Source of the DNA: Streptomyces sp. NRRL S-87
Lineage (GTDB): Bacteria > Actinomycetota > Actinomycetes > Streptomycetales > Streptomycetaceae
Length of the DNA: 64,000 bases
Direction of reading: 5' to 3'
Assembly (NCBI RefSeq): GCF_000719335.1
Contig: NZ_JOGB01000001.1
Location: 62,001-126,000 of the forward strand
Made by a program: the position numbers and the translations under genes. Shown piece after piece: positions 7,781 through 16,816 of the stretch. Within the stretch, counting starts at the first letter, position 1. Each line of letters starts with the position of its first letter. The notes below the pieces were generated by a model that saw nothing but the letters and a program-made list of their open reading frames with translations, was not told the DNA's origin and ran no database searches.

Positions 7781-9070
7781 TTGTCCTCGCACACCTCCGA
7801 ACCTGCTCCCGCCCACGTCGTCGCGCCCGCCGGCGGCTGCCCGCACGCCCTGAACGCCGAGCTGCGGGCCCGGGGGCCCGTCGCGGACATCGTCCTGCCC
7901 GGCGGGGTGCCCGCGGCGGTCGTCCTGGGGCACGACGCGCTCAAGGAGTTCCTCTCCCACCCCGACGTGGCCAAGGACGCCCGCCACTGCCCGGCCCTGA
8001 ACGACGGCACGATCCCCGCGGACTGGCCGCTGCGCGTCTTCGCCAACGCCCAGGGCATGCACACCGCCGACGGCGCCGACCACCGACGACTGCGCTCGCT
8101 CGTCGGCAACGCCTTCACCGCCCGCCAGGTGGAGCGGCTGCGCCCGCGCGTCGAGGAGCTGACCGCAGGCCTCCTCGACGACCTCGGCCGGGCCGCCGCC
8201 GAGGACCCGGAGGGCGTCGCGGACCTGCGCACCCACTTCGCGCTCCCGCTCCCGATGAGCGTCATCTGCGAGCTGCTCGGCGTGGACCCCGAACACCGCG
8301 GCCGCCTGCACGACCTCACGTACACGGTCATCATCGCCACCGACACCACCCCGGCGGAGGTGACGGCCGCCGTGCGCGAGCTCGTCGAACTGCTCGGCAC
8401 GATCGCGGCCGCCCGCCGGGCGGCCCCCGGCGACGACCTGACCAGTGCGCTGATAGCCGCCCGCGAGGACGGCGGCGACCGGCTCAGCGAGGCCGAACTC
8501 ATCGGCACGATGCGCCTGATGCTGGTCGCCGGCCACGAGACCACCCTCAACCTGATCGGCAACGCCGTACGGGCCCTGTGCACCCACCGCGACCAGCTGG
8601 CGCTGGTCCTGGAGGGAAAGGCCACCTGGTCGGACGTGGTGGACGAGACGCTCCGCTGGGACGGCCCGGTCAGCTGGTTCCCCTTCCGCTACCCCACCCG
8701 CGACCTGTCCCTCGGCGGCACCGTGATCCCGCGGGGCACCCCGGTCCTCGCCGGCTACACCGCCGCCGGGCGCGACGCGGCCTTCCACGGCCCGGACGCC
8801 GACCGCTTCGACGTCACCCGGCCCGGTGCGGCCCGGCACCTCTCCTTCGGCCAGGGCGCGCACTACTGCGTGGGCGCCCCGCTCGCCCGCCTCGAGGCCA
8901 CGATCGCCCTCGAACGGCTCTTCACCCGCTTCCCGGACCTCGACCTCGCCGTCCCCGAGGCCGAACTGCCCCACCAGCGCAGCTTCATCGGCAACAGCGT
9001 CGAGACGCTCCCGGTCCGCCCGGTCCGCCCGGTCCGCCCGGTCCGCCTGGTCCGCCCGGTCCGGGCCTGA
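7781..9070 (+). CDS. Cytochrome P450 (class I, bacterial)
   Basis: 429 residues from TTG 7781, chosen because AGGAG lies 7 nt upstream; an earlier GTG at 7616 is inside a palindrome and lacks a site. All P450 landmarks are present: I-helix A-G-H-E-T-T at 250-255, E289-x-x-R292 (E-T-L-R), and the heme loop F-G-Q-G-A-H-Y-C-V-G with Cys363 as heme thiolate. The D-T/T oxygen-activation pair is E-T-T as in many CYP105/107-like enzymes. No ferredoxin gene follows. The C-terminus ends in a (P-V-R)n tail from a 9-bp repeat. The substrate is unknown and there is no biosynthetic core enzyme nearby. Confidence 0.95.
   Translation: MSSHTSEPAPAHVVAPAGGCPHALNAELRARGPVADIVLPGGVPAAVVLGHDALKEFLSHPDVAKDARHCPALNDGTIPADWPLRVFANAQGMHTADGADHRRLRSLVGNAFTARQVERLRPRVEELTAGLLDDLGRAAAEDPEGVADLRTHFALPLPMSVICELLGVDPEHRGRLHDLTYTVIIATDTTPAEVTAAVRELVELLGTIAAARRAAPGDDLTSALIAAREDGGDRLSEAELIGTMRLMLVAGHETTLNLIGNAVRALCTHRDQLALVLEGKATWSDVVDETLRWDGPVSWFPFRYPTRDLSLGGTVIPRGTPVLAGYTAAGRDAAFHGPDADRFDVTRPGAARHLSFGQGAHYCVGAPLARLEATIALERLFTRFPDLDLAVPEAELPHQRSFIGNSVETLPVRPVRPVRPVRLVRPVRA
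9011..9066. repeat. 9-bp tandem repeat at the P450 3' end
   Basis: About six imperfect copies of ggtccgccc coding for P-V-R triplets, giving a Pro/Val/Arg tail after the P450 fold. One copy carries a c-to-t change (cctgg) that makes it P-V-R-L. It is likely a slippage product. Confidence 0.85.
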
Positions 9071-9128
9071 CGCGCGCCTCCCCGACGATCCCGGCGCCCC
9101 CACGGCCCGCCGCGGCCCGGACGCACGC

Positions 9129-9154
9129 GTCCGACCCGCCGCGGCGGGTCGGAC
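9129..9154. terminator. 26-bp perfect palindrome downstream of the P450
   Basis: The arms GTCCGACCCGCCG and CGGCGGGTCGGAC are exactly complementary and lie 59 bp after the P450 stop codon and before qcrB. It could form a very stable RNA hairpin and is probably the P450 terminator; there is no U-tract, as is common in Streptomyces. Confidence 0.6.
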
Positions 9155-9338
9155 CCCTCCGCGGGCGGAAAGGGGCTGAACACGTGCTTTCACCCCCGCC
9201 GGCGTGCGTGGCTCCCCGGCCACCGCGGCGGCACGGGCCATATTCGGGCAGCGGGACCCGGGAACGGGACCCGGCACCGGTCCCGGAGCCAGGCCCGGGA
9301 CCGAGCCCCGGAAGCCGGCCCGAAGGGAGTCGCGGCGC

Positions 9339-11090
9339 GTGCAGCCGAAGAAGACGAGCGAGCGGGCCGCCCAGCGGCTGGGCCGGGCCGCGGGGCGGAC
9401 CGTCTCGTACGCGGACGCCCGGCTGCCGGTGCTGGAGGCGGCCCGCACCGGCCTGCGCAAGGCCTTCCCCGACCACTGGTCCTTCCTCCTCGGCGAGATC
9501 GCCCTCTACAGCCTGGTCGTCCTCCTCCTCACCGGCACCTGGCTGACCCTCTTCTTCAGCCCCAGCCTCGACCACACGACCTACACCGGCTCCTACGCCC
9601 CGCTGAGCGGCCTGCGCGTCTCCGAGGCGTACGCCTCCACCCTGCGGATCTCCTTCGACGTACGCGGCGGCCTCCTCATCCGGCAGATCCACCACTGGGC
9701 CGCGCTCGTCTTCGTCAGCGCCATCGCGGTGCACCTGCTGCGCGTCTACCTCACCGGAGCCTTCCGCCGCCCGCGCGAGCTGAACTGGGCCGTCGGCGTC
9801 ACCATGTTCGTCCTGGCCCTGCTGGAGGGGTTCGCCGGCTACTCGCTGCCGGACGACCTGCTCTCGGGCACCGGGCTCCGCACCGCCCAGGGCATCGTGC
9901 TGTCGCTGCCGGTGGTGGGCACGTACGCCTCGTTCCTCGTCTTCGGCGGCGAGTTTCCGGGCCACGACATCGTCCCCCGCCTCTACCCCGTGCACATCCT
10001 GCTCGTGCCCGGCCTGCTGCTCGGACTGGTCACGCTGCACCTGCTGCTGGTCGTGCACCTCAAGCACACCCAGTGGGCCGCGCCCGGCCGCACCGGCGCC
10101 AACGCCGTCGGCCAGCCCTTCCACCCCCGCTACACGGCCAAGTCGGCGGGCCTGTTCTTCATGGTGGCGGGCGTCCTCGCGGCCCTCGGCGCCCTGGCCC
10201 AGATCAACCCGGTCTGGAACTACGGTCCGTACAGTGCCGACGTCGACTCCACCGACGCCCAGCCGGACTGGTACGTGGGCTTCCTGGAGGGAGCGCTGCG
10301 CCTCATGCCCGGGATCGAGACCCGGCTGTGGGGCCACACCCTCTCGTGGAACCCGCTGGTACCGGCCGTGATCCTGCCGGGCCTGCTCTTCACGGGCCTG
10401 TACGCGTACCCGTTCTTCGAACGCTGGATCACCGGCGAGCGCGGTGAGCGGCACCTGTGCGACCGGCCCCGCCACCGGCCCGCCCGGACCGCGCTCGCGG
10501 TGGCGGTGCTCACGGCCTACGCGGTGCTGCTGGTGGCGGGGGCGCAGGACGTGTTCGCCTACGTGACGGGCGTTCCGGTGCGGGGGATCACGTGGACCCT
10601 GCGCGTCGCGGTCCTGGTGCTGCCGCCGGCCGCGTTCCGGGTCACCCGGCGCCTCTGCCTCGCCCTGCAGGTCCGCGACAACGAACTGCTCACCGAGGGC
10701 GAGGAGACGGGCGAGGTGTACCAGACCGCGGACGGCGGCTTCCACGGGGTGCACGCGCCGCTGCCGCCCGGGGAGCGGTACGTCCGCGCGGTGTACGAGC
10801 TGCCCGCGCCCCGCCCGCTGCCCGCCGTCGCCCGCTGGCCCGGGACGCCGTGGCGGGTACGGGCCGTCGCCCGGCTCCGGACTGCGCTGAGCCACTGGTA
10901 CTACGGCGACCGGCAGCCCCCGCCCCTCTCGCGGGCGACCCGGGACGCGGTGGCGGCCGTACTGGCCGGGCCGGACGTCGGGCCGGGCGCGGGGACGGAC
11001 GTCGGGCCGGGCGGCCGGGACGCGGGGTGGGCGGCGGGTCGGGACGCGGGGCCCGGGGACGGGACCCCGCCTCAGTCCTCGGACGCGTAG
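9339..11090 (+). CDS. qcrB: Cytochrome bc1 complex cytochrome b subunit (QcrB paralogue)
   Basis: 583 residues from GTG 9339; GAAGGGAG about 11 nt upstream favours it over the ATG at 9204. The protein has the cytochrome b fold: multiple membrane segments, heme His pairs in the I-H-H-W-A-A...V-H-L-L-R-V-Y region and the V-H-I-L-L-V-P...H-L-L-L-V-V-H region, and the quinol-site P-D-W-Y equivalent (Q-P-D-W-Y-V-G). The C-terminal extension of about 150 residues is soluble and ends in a Gly/Asp-rich tail. The main actinobacterial bc1 operon (ctaE-qcrC-qcrA-qcrB) is absent here, so this is a solitary copy. It converges on ctaF/ctaD and their 3' ends overlap by 19 bp. Confidence 0.9.
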   Translation: MQPKKTSERAAQRLGRAAGRTVSYADARLPVLEAARTGLRKAFPDHWSFLLGEIALYSLVVLLLTGTWLTLFFSPSLDHTTYTGSYAPLSGLRVSEAYASTLRISFDVRGGLLIRQIHHWAALVFVSAIAVHLLRVYLTGAFRRPRELNWAVGVTMFVLALLEGFAGYSLPDDLLSGTGLRTAQGIVLSLPVVGTYASFLVFGGEFPGHDIVPRLYPVHILLVPGLLLGLVTLHLLLVVHLKHTQWAAPGRTGANAVGQPFHPRYTAKSAGLFFMVAGVLAALGALAQINPVWNYGPYSADVDSTDAQPDWYVGFLEGALRLMPGIETRLWGHTLSWNPLVPAVILPGLLFTGLYAYPFFERWITGERGERHLCDRPRHRPARTALAVAVLTAYAVLLVAGAQDVFAYVTGVPVRGITWTLRVAVLVLPPAAFRVTRRLCLALQVRDNELLTEGEETGEVYQTADGGFHGVHAPLPPGERYVRAVYELPAPRPLPAVARWPGTPWRVRAVARLRTALSHWYYGDRQPPPLSRATRDAVAAVLAGPDVGPGAGTDVGPGGRDAGWAAGRDAGPGDGTPPQSSDA

Positions 11091-11467
11091 TCGGAACCGG
11101 CGAACACGAACCCGTACACACCCGGTACCAGCAGACCGAAACCGATCAGCACCAGCCACAGCCCGATCACCGTGCCCAGCCCCATGAGCCCGGTGCCGGC
11201 GGCCGCCGTCACGGGGGCGAAGCTGCGGGCGGGGAACGAGAAGCGGCGCCCGGCCGCCGCGGCCACCTCCGCCTCCGCGTCGTCCTCGGGCCGCGGCCCG
11301 CCCTTGCCGGCCTGCCGCCACAGGAAGGCCGCGACGAGCCCGGCCATCAGCAGCGAGACCATCAGGGCGGCCACGCCCGCGGGGTCGTGGGCGTAGGCGG
11401 CGTACACCCCGCCCGTCGCGGCGAAGAAGAGGGCGACTCCGGTGAACAGCCAGGCCTCGGCCCTCAT
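11072..11467 (-). CDS. ctaF: Cytochrome c oxidase subunit IV (actinobacterial CtaF type)
   Basis: 131 residues from ATG 11467, which overlaps the ctaD stop in an ATGA arrangement, implying translational coupling. Four hydrophobic segments (about residues 5-25, 30-48, 80-97 and 100-120) and an acidic loop match the small membrane subunit IV found beside ctaD in actinobacteria. It stabilises the oxidase rather than carrying cofactors. The last codons overlap the convergent qcrB gene. Confidence 0.85.
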   Translation of the reverse strand: MRAEAWLFTGVALFFAATGGVYAAYAHDPAGVAALMVSLLMAGLVAAFLWRQAGKGGPRPEDDAEAEVAAAAGRRFSFPARSFAPVTAAAGTGLMGLGTVIGLWLVLIGFGLLVPGVYGFVFAGSDYASED

Positions 11468-13146
11468 GGTCCCGTCACCTCCGGGTGGTGCAGGTCGAAG
11501 GCGGGCGAGTCGGAGCGGATGCGCGGCAGGGCGTGGAAGTTGTGCCGGGGCGGCGGGCAGCTGGTGGCCCACTCCAGGGACCGGCCCCAGCCCCACGGGT
11601 CCTCGACGGTCACCCGCTCGCCGTACCGCGCGGTGCGCCACACGTTGTACAGGAACGGCAGCGTCGACAGCCCGAGCAGGAACGCCCCCAGGCTGGACAG
11701 GGAGTTCAGCAGGGTGAAGCCGTCGGCCGCGAGGTAGTCGGCGTACCGGCGCGGCATGCCCCTCTCGCCCAGCCAGTGCTGGACGAGGAAGGTCAGCTGG
11801 AAGCCGGTGAAGAGCGTCCAGAAGTGGATCCTGCCGAGCCGTTCGTCGAGCATGCGGCCGGTGAACTTGGGCCACCAGAAGTAGAAGCCGGCGAAGGTCG
11901 CGAAGACGATCGTGCCGAAGAGCACGTAGTGCAGGTGGGCCACCACGAAGTAGCTGTCGGTGAAGGCGAAGTCCATCGGGGGCGAGGCCACGACCACGCC
12001 CGTCAGGCCCCCGAGCAGGAACGTCACCAGGAAGCCGATGCTCCACAGCATGGGTGTCTCGAACGACAGCGAGCCGCGCCACATCGTGCCGATCCAGTTG
12101 AAGAACTTCACCCCGGTCGGCACCGCGATCAGGAAGGACAGCAGCGAGAAGAACGGCAGCAGCACGGCCCCGGTGGCGAACATGTGGTGGGCCCAGACGG
12201 TGGCCGACAGGCCCGTGATGGCCATGGTCGCCCCGATCAGCGCCACGTACCCGAAGACCGGCTTGCGGCTGAAGACCGGGACGATCTCGCTGATCACCCC
12301 GAAGAACGGCAGTGCCACGATGTACACCTCCGGATGGCCGAAGAACCAGAACAGGTGCTGCCACAGGATCGCGCCGCCGTACTGCGGGTCGTAGACGTGC
12401 GCCCCCAGCTTGCGGTCCGCCTCCAGCGCGAGCAGCGCCGCCGCGAGCACGGGGAAGGCGAGCAGTGCCAGGACGGAGGTGAACAGCACGTTCCAGGTGA
12501 ACACCGGCATCCGGAACAGCGTCATCCCCGGCGCCCGCAGGCAGACGATCGTGGTGACGAAGTTGACCGAGCCGAGGATGGTGCTCAGCCCCGACACGGC
12601 CAGGCCCATCACCCACAGGTCCGCCCCGATCCCGGGGGAGTGCTGCGCGCTGTTGAGGGGCGCGTACGCGAACCAGCCGAAGGCTGCGGCCCCGTCGGCC
12701 GTGAGGAAGCCGGCGACCACGGTGAGGCCGCCGAACAGGTAGACCCAGTAGGTGAAAGCGTTCAGGCGGGGGAACGCCACGTCCGGGGCGCCGATCTGGA
12801 GCGGCATCACGGCATTGGCGAAGCCGGTGAAGGTGGGGGTGGCGAACAGCAGCATCATGACCGTGCCGTGCACCGTGAAGAGCTGGTTGTACTGCTGCGC
12901 GGAGACGAGCTGCAGGCCGGGGCGGGCCAGCTCCGCGCGCATGAGCAGGGCGAGCAGGCCGCCGAAGAGGAAGAACGCGAAGGACGTGACGAGGTACAGG
13001 TAGCCGATCGTCTTGTGGTCGGTGGTGCCCAGCACCTCCAGCAGACGCCGTCCCGCGGTGACCCGCCGGGCGCCGGCACGGGCCGCCGCCTCCGCCGCGT
13101 CCGGTGCCGGGGTGTTGTCCACCGGCGTGTTCTCGACCGACACCAT
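11464..13146 (-). CDS. ctaD: Cytochrome c oxidase subunit I (aa3-type, CtaD paralogue)
   Basis: 560 residues from ATG 13146, with GGAGG 6 nt upstream. The heme-copper oxidase core is intact: heme a His93 in V-H-G-T-V-M-M, the CuB/cross-linked His-Tyr motif [10 protein letters not shown], the CuB His pair in W-A-H-H-M-F, and the C-terminal H-L-H-Y-V-L-F-G pair for heme a3/a. Residues 1-35 are an Ala/Thr-rich lead. Subunits II and III and ctaE are not nearby, so this isoform must borrow them or act in a variant supercomplex. Transcribed with ctaF. Confidence 0.95.
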   Translation of the reverse strand: MVSVENTPVDNTPAPDAAEAAARAGARRVTAGRRLLEVLGTTDHKTIGYLYLVTSFAFFLFGGLLALLMRAELARPGLQLVSAQQYNQLFTVHGTVMMLLFATPTFTGFANAVMPLQIGAPDVAFPRLNAFTYWVYLFGGLTVVAGFLTADGAAAFGWFAYAPLNSAQHSPGIGADLWVMGLAVSGLSTILGSVNFVTTIVCLRAPGMTLFRMPVFTWNVLFTSVLALLAFPVLAAALLALEADRKLGAHVYDPQYGGAILWQHLFWFFGHPEVYIVALPFFGVISEIVPVFSRKPVFGYVALIGATMAITGLSATVWAHHMFATGAVLLPFFSLLSFLIAVPTGVKFFNWIGTMWRGSLSFETPMLWSIGFLVTFLLGGLTGVVVASPPMDFAFTDSYFVVAHLHYVLFGTIVFATFAGFYFWWPKFTGRMLDERLGRIHFWTLFTGFQLTFLVQHWLGERGMPRRYADYLAADGFTLLNSLSSLGAFLLGLSTLPFLYNVWRTARYGERVTVEDPWGWGRSLEWATSCPPPRHNFHALPRIRSDSPAFDLHHPEVTGP

Positions 13147-13496
13147 CGGGGCCTCCACGAAGTGCGCTGCGACCGGGCCGGCGGCCGCATCCGTCCACCC
13201 TGGCAGCCGCACGGCGGCGGGCCGGGCAGGCGTACCGGTGCGGCGTCCGGGTTGCCCGCAACGGGTCTGGTGGCGCGGCCGGGCCGACGACGTGCACGTG
13301 GGCCTCCCGAGGCGCGGCCGGTCGCGGGCGTTCACCCGTTCGGGCGCGGGCCGCCCGGGACGCGAGGGCGGCCGGAAGGCGCTGCTGGCGGGTCCGACCG
13401 GGGGGCCCCGGCCGGCTGCGGGGCGGCCCGGTGGGGTGCGATCTCCGGCCGGGTGCTCTTGCCTGGCACTGAAGCGACACGACGGGAGGTTGGGCC
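13147..13496. other. 350-bp divergent intergenic region
   Basis: No gene seen between the ctaD start and the small cysteine-containing ORF. The 10-bp palindrome acgtgcacgt and a partial inverted repeat around gcgttcacccgttcgggcgc are present, but neither is clear enough to call an operator. Promoters for both directions must lie here. Confidence 0.4.
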
Positions 13497-13721
13497 ATGT
13501 TCGAGATGCGGATCGGGCCGGGACCGGACGCCGCGCTGGTGTGGCACGTCCTGCCGCGGGACGGCGGCGGTGGCGGACGCACCCTGTGCGGCACGCGAAC
13601 CGTGCCGGGCGACCCCGCCGGCACCGAGGCGTACTGCGACCGGTGCCTGGCGGTCGTGGCCGCCCACATGAGCACGCCGCACACCGCGCCGGGCGCCGAG
13701 CCCGCCGCCACCGGCCGGTGA
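13497..13721 (+). CDS. Small hypothetical protein with cysteine motif
   Basis: 74 residues from ATG 13497, with GGGAGG about 9 nt upstream. Three cysteines (one in T-L-C-G-T and a C-D-R-C pair about 15 residues later) could form part of a zinc-binding ribbon. No family is recognised. Its stop is 7 nt before the STAS gene start, and the downstream ribosome-binding site overlaps this region, so the two are probably co-transcribed. Confidence 0.6.
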   Translation: MFEMRIGPGPDAALVWHVLPRDGGGGGRTLCGTRTVPGDPAGTEAYCDRCLAVVAAHMSTPHTAPGAEPAATGR

Positions 13722-13728
13722 AGGGCAC

Positions 13729-14076
13729 ATGCCGCTGACCCACCGGACGGCGGGCGACGGGGTGCTGGTCATCCGTCTGCTCCCCGCGCTGGCCCTGCGC
13801 CACCGGGCCGCCGCGACCCTGGCCATCGACGAGCTCCTCGCCAGCCACCGGCCGCGCCGTCTGGTGGTGGAGATCCCCAGCCTCCTCACACCGGCGGCCA
13901 CGAGCGTGGTCCTGCGCGCCCAGCACAGCTGCCGGGCACGTGCGGCGTCCCTGGCGGTCGTCTCGACCGCCGTCGAGGTGCGGCGCCTGCTCCGGCAGTC
14001 CCTCGCCGCCGGCGGCCTCACGGTGTACGCCTCCGTCACCCAGGCGGTCCACGCGGTCGAGGTGCTCCCCTCCTGA
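13729..14076 (+). CDS. STAS-domain protein (anti-sigma factor antagonist-like)
   Basis: 115 residues from ATG 13729, with gaaggg just upstream. The protein alternates strands and helices in STAS fashion: V-L-V-I-R-L, a helix, [10 protein letters not shown] then a helix, S-L-A-V-V-S-T, and a final helix. The usual phosphorylatable D-x-S loop is replaced by E-I-P-S-L-L, so Ser here is only a candidate. It precedes a PP2C phosphatase, the normal activating enzyme for STAS proteins. Confidence in the fold is moderate. Confidence 0.55.
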   Translation: MPLTHRTAGDGVLVIRLLPALALRHRAAATLAIDELLASHRPRRLVVEIPSLLTPAATSVVLRAQHSCRARAASLAVVSTAVEVRRLLRQSLAAGGLTVYASVTQAVHAVEVLPS

Positions 14077-14189
14077 TTCCCGATCCGGCCGCCCCGCCGC
14101 GGCGCGGGGCGTCGTCCCGTCCGGGCCGCCGCCGCGGCCGGGCGGGGGTCGGCCGCACGGGGCGCCCGCTCACGTGGCACCCTCGAAAG

Positions 14190-16691
14190 ATGGGGAGTGA
14201 TGCGGACGCCCCGGGTGAGGTCGCCGGTCCGGAGGTGCTTGCCCTGGCGAAGGTGGTGGCCAGGCTCCGGGCCGAGGTCGTGGACCTGGAGGGCATGGCC
14301 TCGATGGCCGCCGTCCTCGAACGGGCCAAGGGCGTGCTGATGGCCCAGGAGGGGGTGGCGGCGGACACGGCGTACGAGCTGCTCCGCGACCGCGCCGAGG
14401 CGGGCCGGCGGACCCTGGTGGAGGAGTGCTGGATCACGCTGGGCCGTGCCGGGCCCCGCTCCCGGCCCCGACGCGCGGAACGGCCGGCGGACGCGGAGCC
14501 GGCCCCGTCGTCCCGGGAGTCCGCGGGGCCCGCGGAGTCCCCGGAGCCCGGCCGGGCCCCGCTGCCCGGGACCACCGCGGCCCCCGCGGCCGAGTCCCCC
14601 TTCAGCGCCCGCCGCTACCTCCTGTGCGACGACGACCAGGGCGACGGCGGGGCCGCTCGGCAGGCACTGCCGGCCCGGATCGCTGCCGGCCTGACCGTCG
14701 CCCGGACCCCCGGCGACGTGGCCGGACTGCTGCGCGCGGTGCTCGCGGACACCGAGCACGTGGACGTGGTCCTGGTCTACGCCGTGTCCGCGGCCGGCAG
14801 CCTGGAACTGGCCGGGTGCGCCGGCCTGGCCCCCGAACTGGCCGAGCAGTGGAGCCGGATCCCGCCGCTCGTCGGGACCGCCCCGCTGGACGCAGTGGCG
14901 GACGGGCAGGCGGTGTGGCTGGAGGACCCCGAGCAGGAAGCCGCCCGCTACCTGCCGATCGGCGGCCCGCCCCGACGCTGGCCGACGCGTGCCTGGATCC
15001 CCGTACCCGGCGTGCGGCCCCGCACGGTCGTCGGCCTCCTCAGGACCCGGGACACCCCCTTCGACCCCCGCACCCGCACCCTGCTGCGGCGGGCCGTCCG
15101 ACTGTGCGCAGGCCCCCTCCAGCAGGGCGGTCACGCCACCGGCGACCTCGTCCACGAGGACCTCAGCGGGATCCAGCGGATCTTCGACGCCCTGCCCGGG
15201 CCCGCGACCCTCCTCACCCCCCTGCGCAACGGGGACGGCGAGGTGGAGGACTACCGGATCGACGCGGCCGCACCGGAGTCCGTCGACGTGGCCGGCCGTC
15301 GCGGCAGGGAGCTCGTGGGCCTGCGGATCCTGGAGACCTATCCCACCGTGGCCGGCTCCGCCCTCTGGGCCGGCTACCTCGACACCCTCGCCACCGGCAG
15401 GGTCTACGAGGGCGAGCCCTTCGTCTACCAGGAGGTCCTGGCGGGCGTACCGCACGAGTCCACCTACTCCGTCCGGGCCTCCCGGCTCGGCGAGCGCCTC
15501 GTGGTGTCCTGGGTCCGGCACGACACCAGCGAGCGCGAGGCCCGCCGGCTCGCCGACATGCAGCGCCTGGGCAACCTGGGCTGGGCGAGCTGGAACCTGG
15601 CCACCGACACCATCACCTGGTCCGAGCAGGTGTACGCCGTCTTCGACCGCGACCCCGCGCGCGGGCCCATGCCCCTGGAAGAGCTCCCCGTCCACCTGCT
15701 GCCCGACGACGTGCCGCGGCTGGGGGCCGCCGTGGAGCGGCTGCTCGGCCATGGCGAACCGATCGACCAGCCCTTCCGCATCAGGACGGCGGACGGCATC
15801 CGGCACCTGCGGATCGTCGCCGAGGCACGCACCGACGCCGACGGGACGCCCGCCGAGGTGCACGGCTTCTTCCAGGACCTCTCCGCGCAGCGGGACGCCG
15901 AGATCGCCCTGCGCGAGAGCGAACGCGCCAACCTCCTCCAGCGGGGCATGCTCCAGGCCGAACGCGCCCTCGCCGCCCGCCTGCAGGAGACCCTGCTCCC
16001 GACCCCCGAGCAGTCGCTGGAGCTCGCGGACCTGCGCGTCGACGTGGCGTACGTGCCGGCCGAGACCGGGGTCAACGTCGGCGGCGACTGGTACAGCGCG
16101 ATCGAACTGCCCGACGGCGACGCCCTGTTCGTGGTCGGGGACGTGGCCGGCCACGGCCTGGCGGCCGTCGGCACCATGGCGCAGCTGAGGTTCACCACCA
16201 AGGGCATGGCCGTCACGGGGTCGGCGCTCCCGCACGTGCTGACCCGGCTCAACGCCCTCCTCCTGCACACCGCGCGCGAGGGGCAGGGCGCCACCGCGAC
16301 CATGGTCATGGCCCGCTACCGGCCCGCGGACCACCGCCTGTTCTGGGTGCGGGCCGGGCACCTCCCGCCCCTCCTGGTGCGCGGCGGCACGGCACGGTTC
16401 CTGCCGCAGCCCGAGGGCAGCCTGCTCGGCGCCGACCGCGGTGCCGCGTACAGGGAGGCCGTCATCGACCTGGAGCCCGGGGACCACCTCCTGCTCTACA
16501 CCGACGGCCTCGTGGAGGACCCGGGCGAGGACATCGAGGACGGGCTCGCCCGGCTCGCCGACCGCACCCTCCGGCTGCTGCGCGAGGGCCGGGACGACAG
16601 CCTCGCCCGCACCCTGGCCGCCCTGCGCCCCCGGCATCGCGACGACATCTGCGCGCTCGACATCCACTTCCCTCCCTCCGGCGACCGCTGA
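14190..16691 (+). CDS. Multidomain PP2C phosphatase: ANTAR-like, GAF, PAS, SpoIIE
   Basis: 833 residues from ATG 14190. Domain order: an ANTAR-like helical region at about 17-80 (A-S-M-A-A-V-L-E-R-A-K-G-V-L-M-A-x-E followed by A-Y-E-L-L-R), a GAF-like domain about 165-320, two PAS-type segments about 330-430 and 455-575 (the second with W-S-E-Q-V-Y-A-V-F-D-R-D), a short coiled coil with R-L-Q-E-T-L-L-P, and a SpoIIE/PP2C domain about 600-830. Metal motifs G-G-D-W-Y-S, G-D-V-A-G-H-G and Y-T-D-G-L-V-E are present. It likely dephosphorylates a STAS protein, possibly the one encoded just upstream, in response to signals sensed by GAF/PAS. Confidence 0.9.
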   Translation: MGSDADAPGEVAGPEVLALAKVVARLRAEVVDLEGMASMAAVLERAKGVLMAQEGVAADTAYELLRDRAEAGRRTLVEECWITLGRAGPRSRPRRAERPADAEPAPSSRESAGPAESPEPGRAPLPGTTAAPAAESPFSARRYLLCDDDQGDGGAARQALPARIAAGLTVARTPGDVAGLLRAVLADTEHVDVVLVYAVSAAGSLELAGCAGLAPELAEQWSRIPPLVGTAPLDAVADGQAVWLEDPEQEAARYLPIGGPPRRWPTRAWIPVPGVRPRTVVGLLRTRDTPFDPRTRTLLRRAVRLCAGPLQQGGHATGDLVHEDLSGIQRIFDALPGPATLLTPLRNGDGEVEDYRIDAAAPESVDVAGRRGRELVGLRILETYPTVAGSALWAGYLDTLATGRVYEGEPFVYQEVLAGVPHESTYSVRASRLGERLVVSWVRHDTSEREARRLADMQRLGNLGWASWNLATDTITWSEQVYAVFDRDPARGPMPLEELPVHLLPDDVPRLGAAVERLLGHGEPIDQPFRIRTADGIRHLRIVAEARTDADGTPAEVHGFFQDLSAQRDAEIALRESERANLLQRGMLQAERALAARLQETLLPTPEQSLELADLRVDVAYVPAETGVNVGGDWYSAIELPDGDALFVVGDVAGHGLAAVGTMAQLRFTTKGMAVTGSALPHVLTRLNALLLHTAREGQGATATMVMARYRPADHRLFWVRAGHLPPLLVRGGTARFLPQPEGSLLGADRGAAYREAVIDLEPGDHLLLYTDGLVEDPGEDIEDGLARLADRTLRLLREGRDDSLARTLAALRPRHRDDICALDIHFPPSGDR

Positions 16692-16816
16692 TCCCGCGCA
16701 CGCGCCGCCGCCACCGACGCCACTGGAGCCACCGCCCGCACCACCTTCCCCTCACCCTCACCTGCTTCTGAGGACGGCCTCGACCGCGGCCTCGACCGCG
16801 ACGGGTTCAGGGACGC

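Noticed and set aside
9011..9066. Short tandem repeats as a possible CRISPR or regulatory array.
   Set aside because: They are 9-bp coding repeats without spacers inside the P450 3' end.
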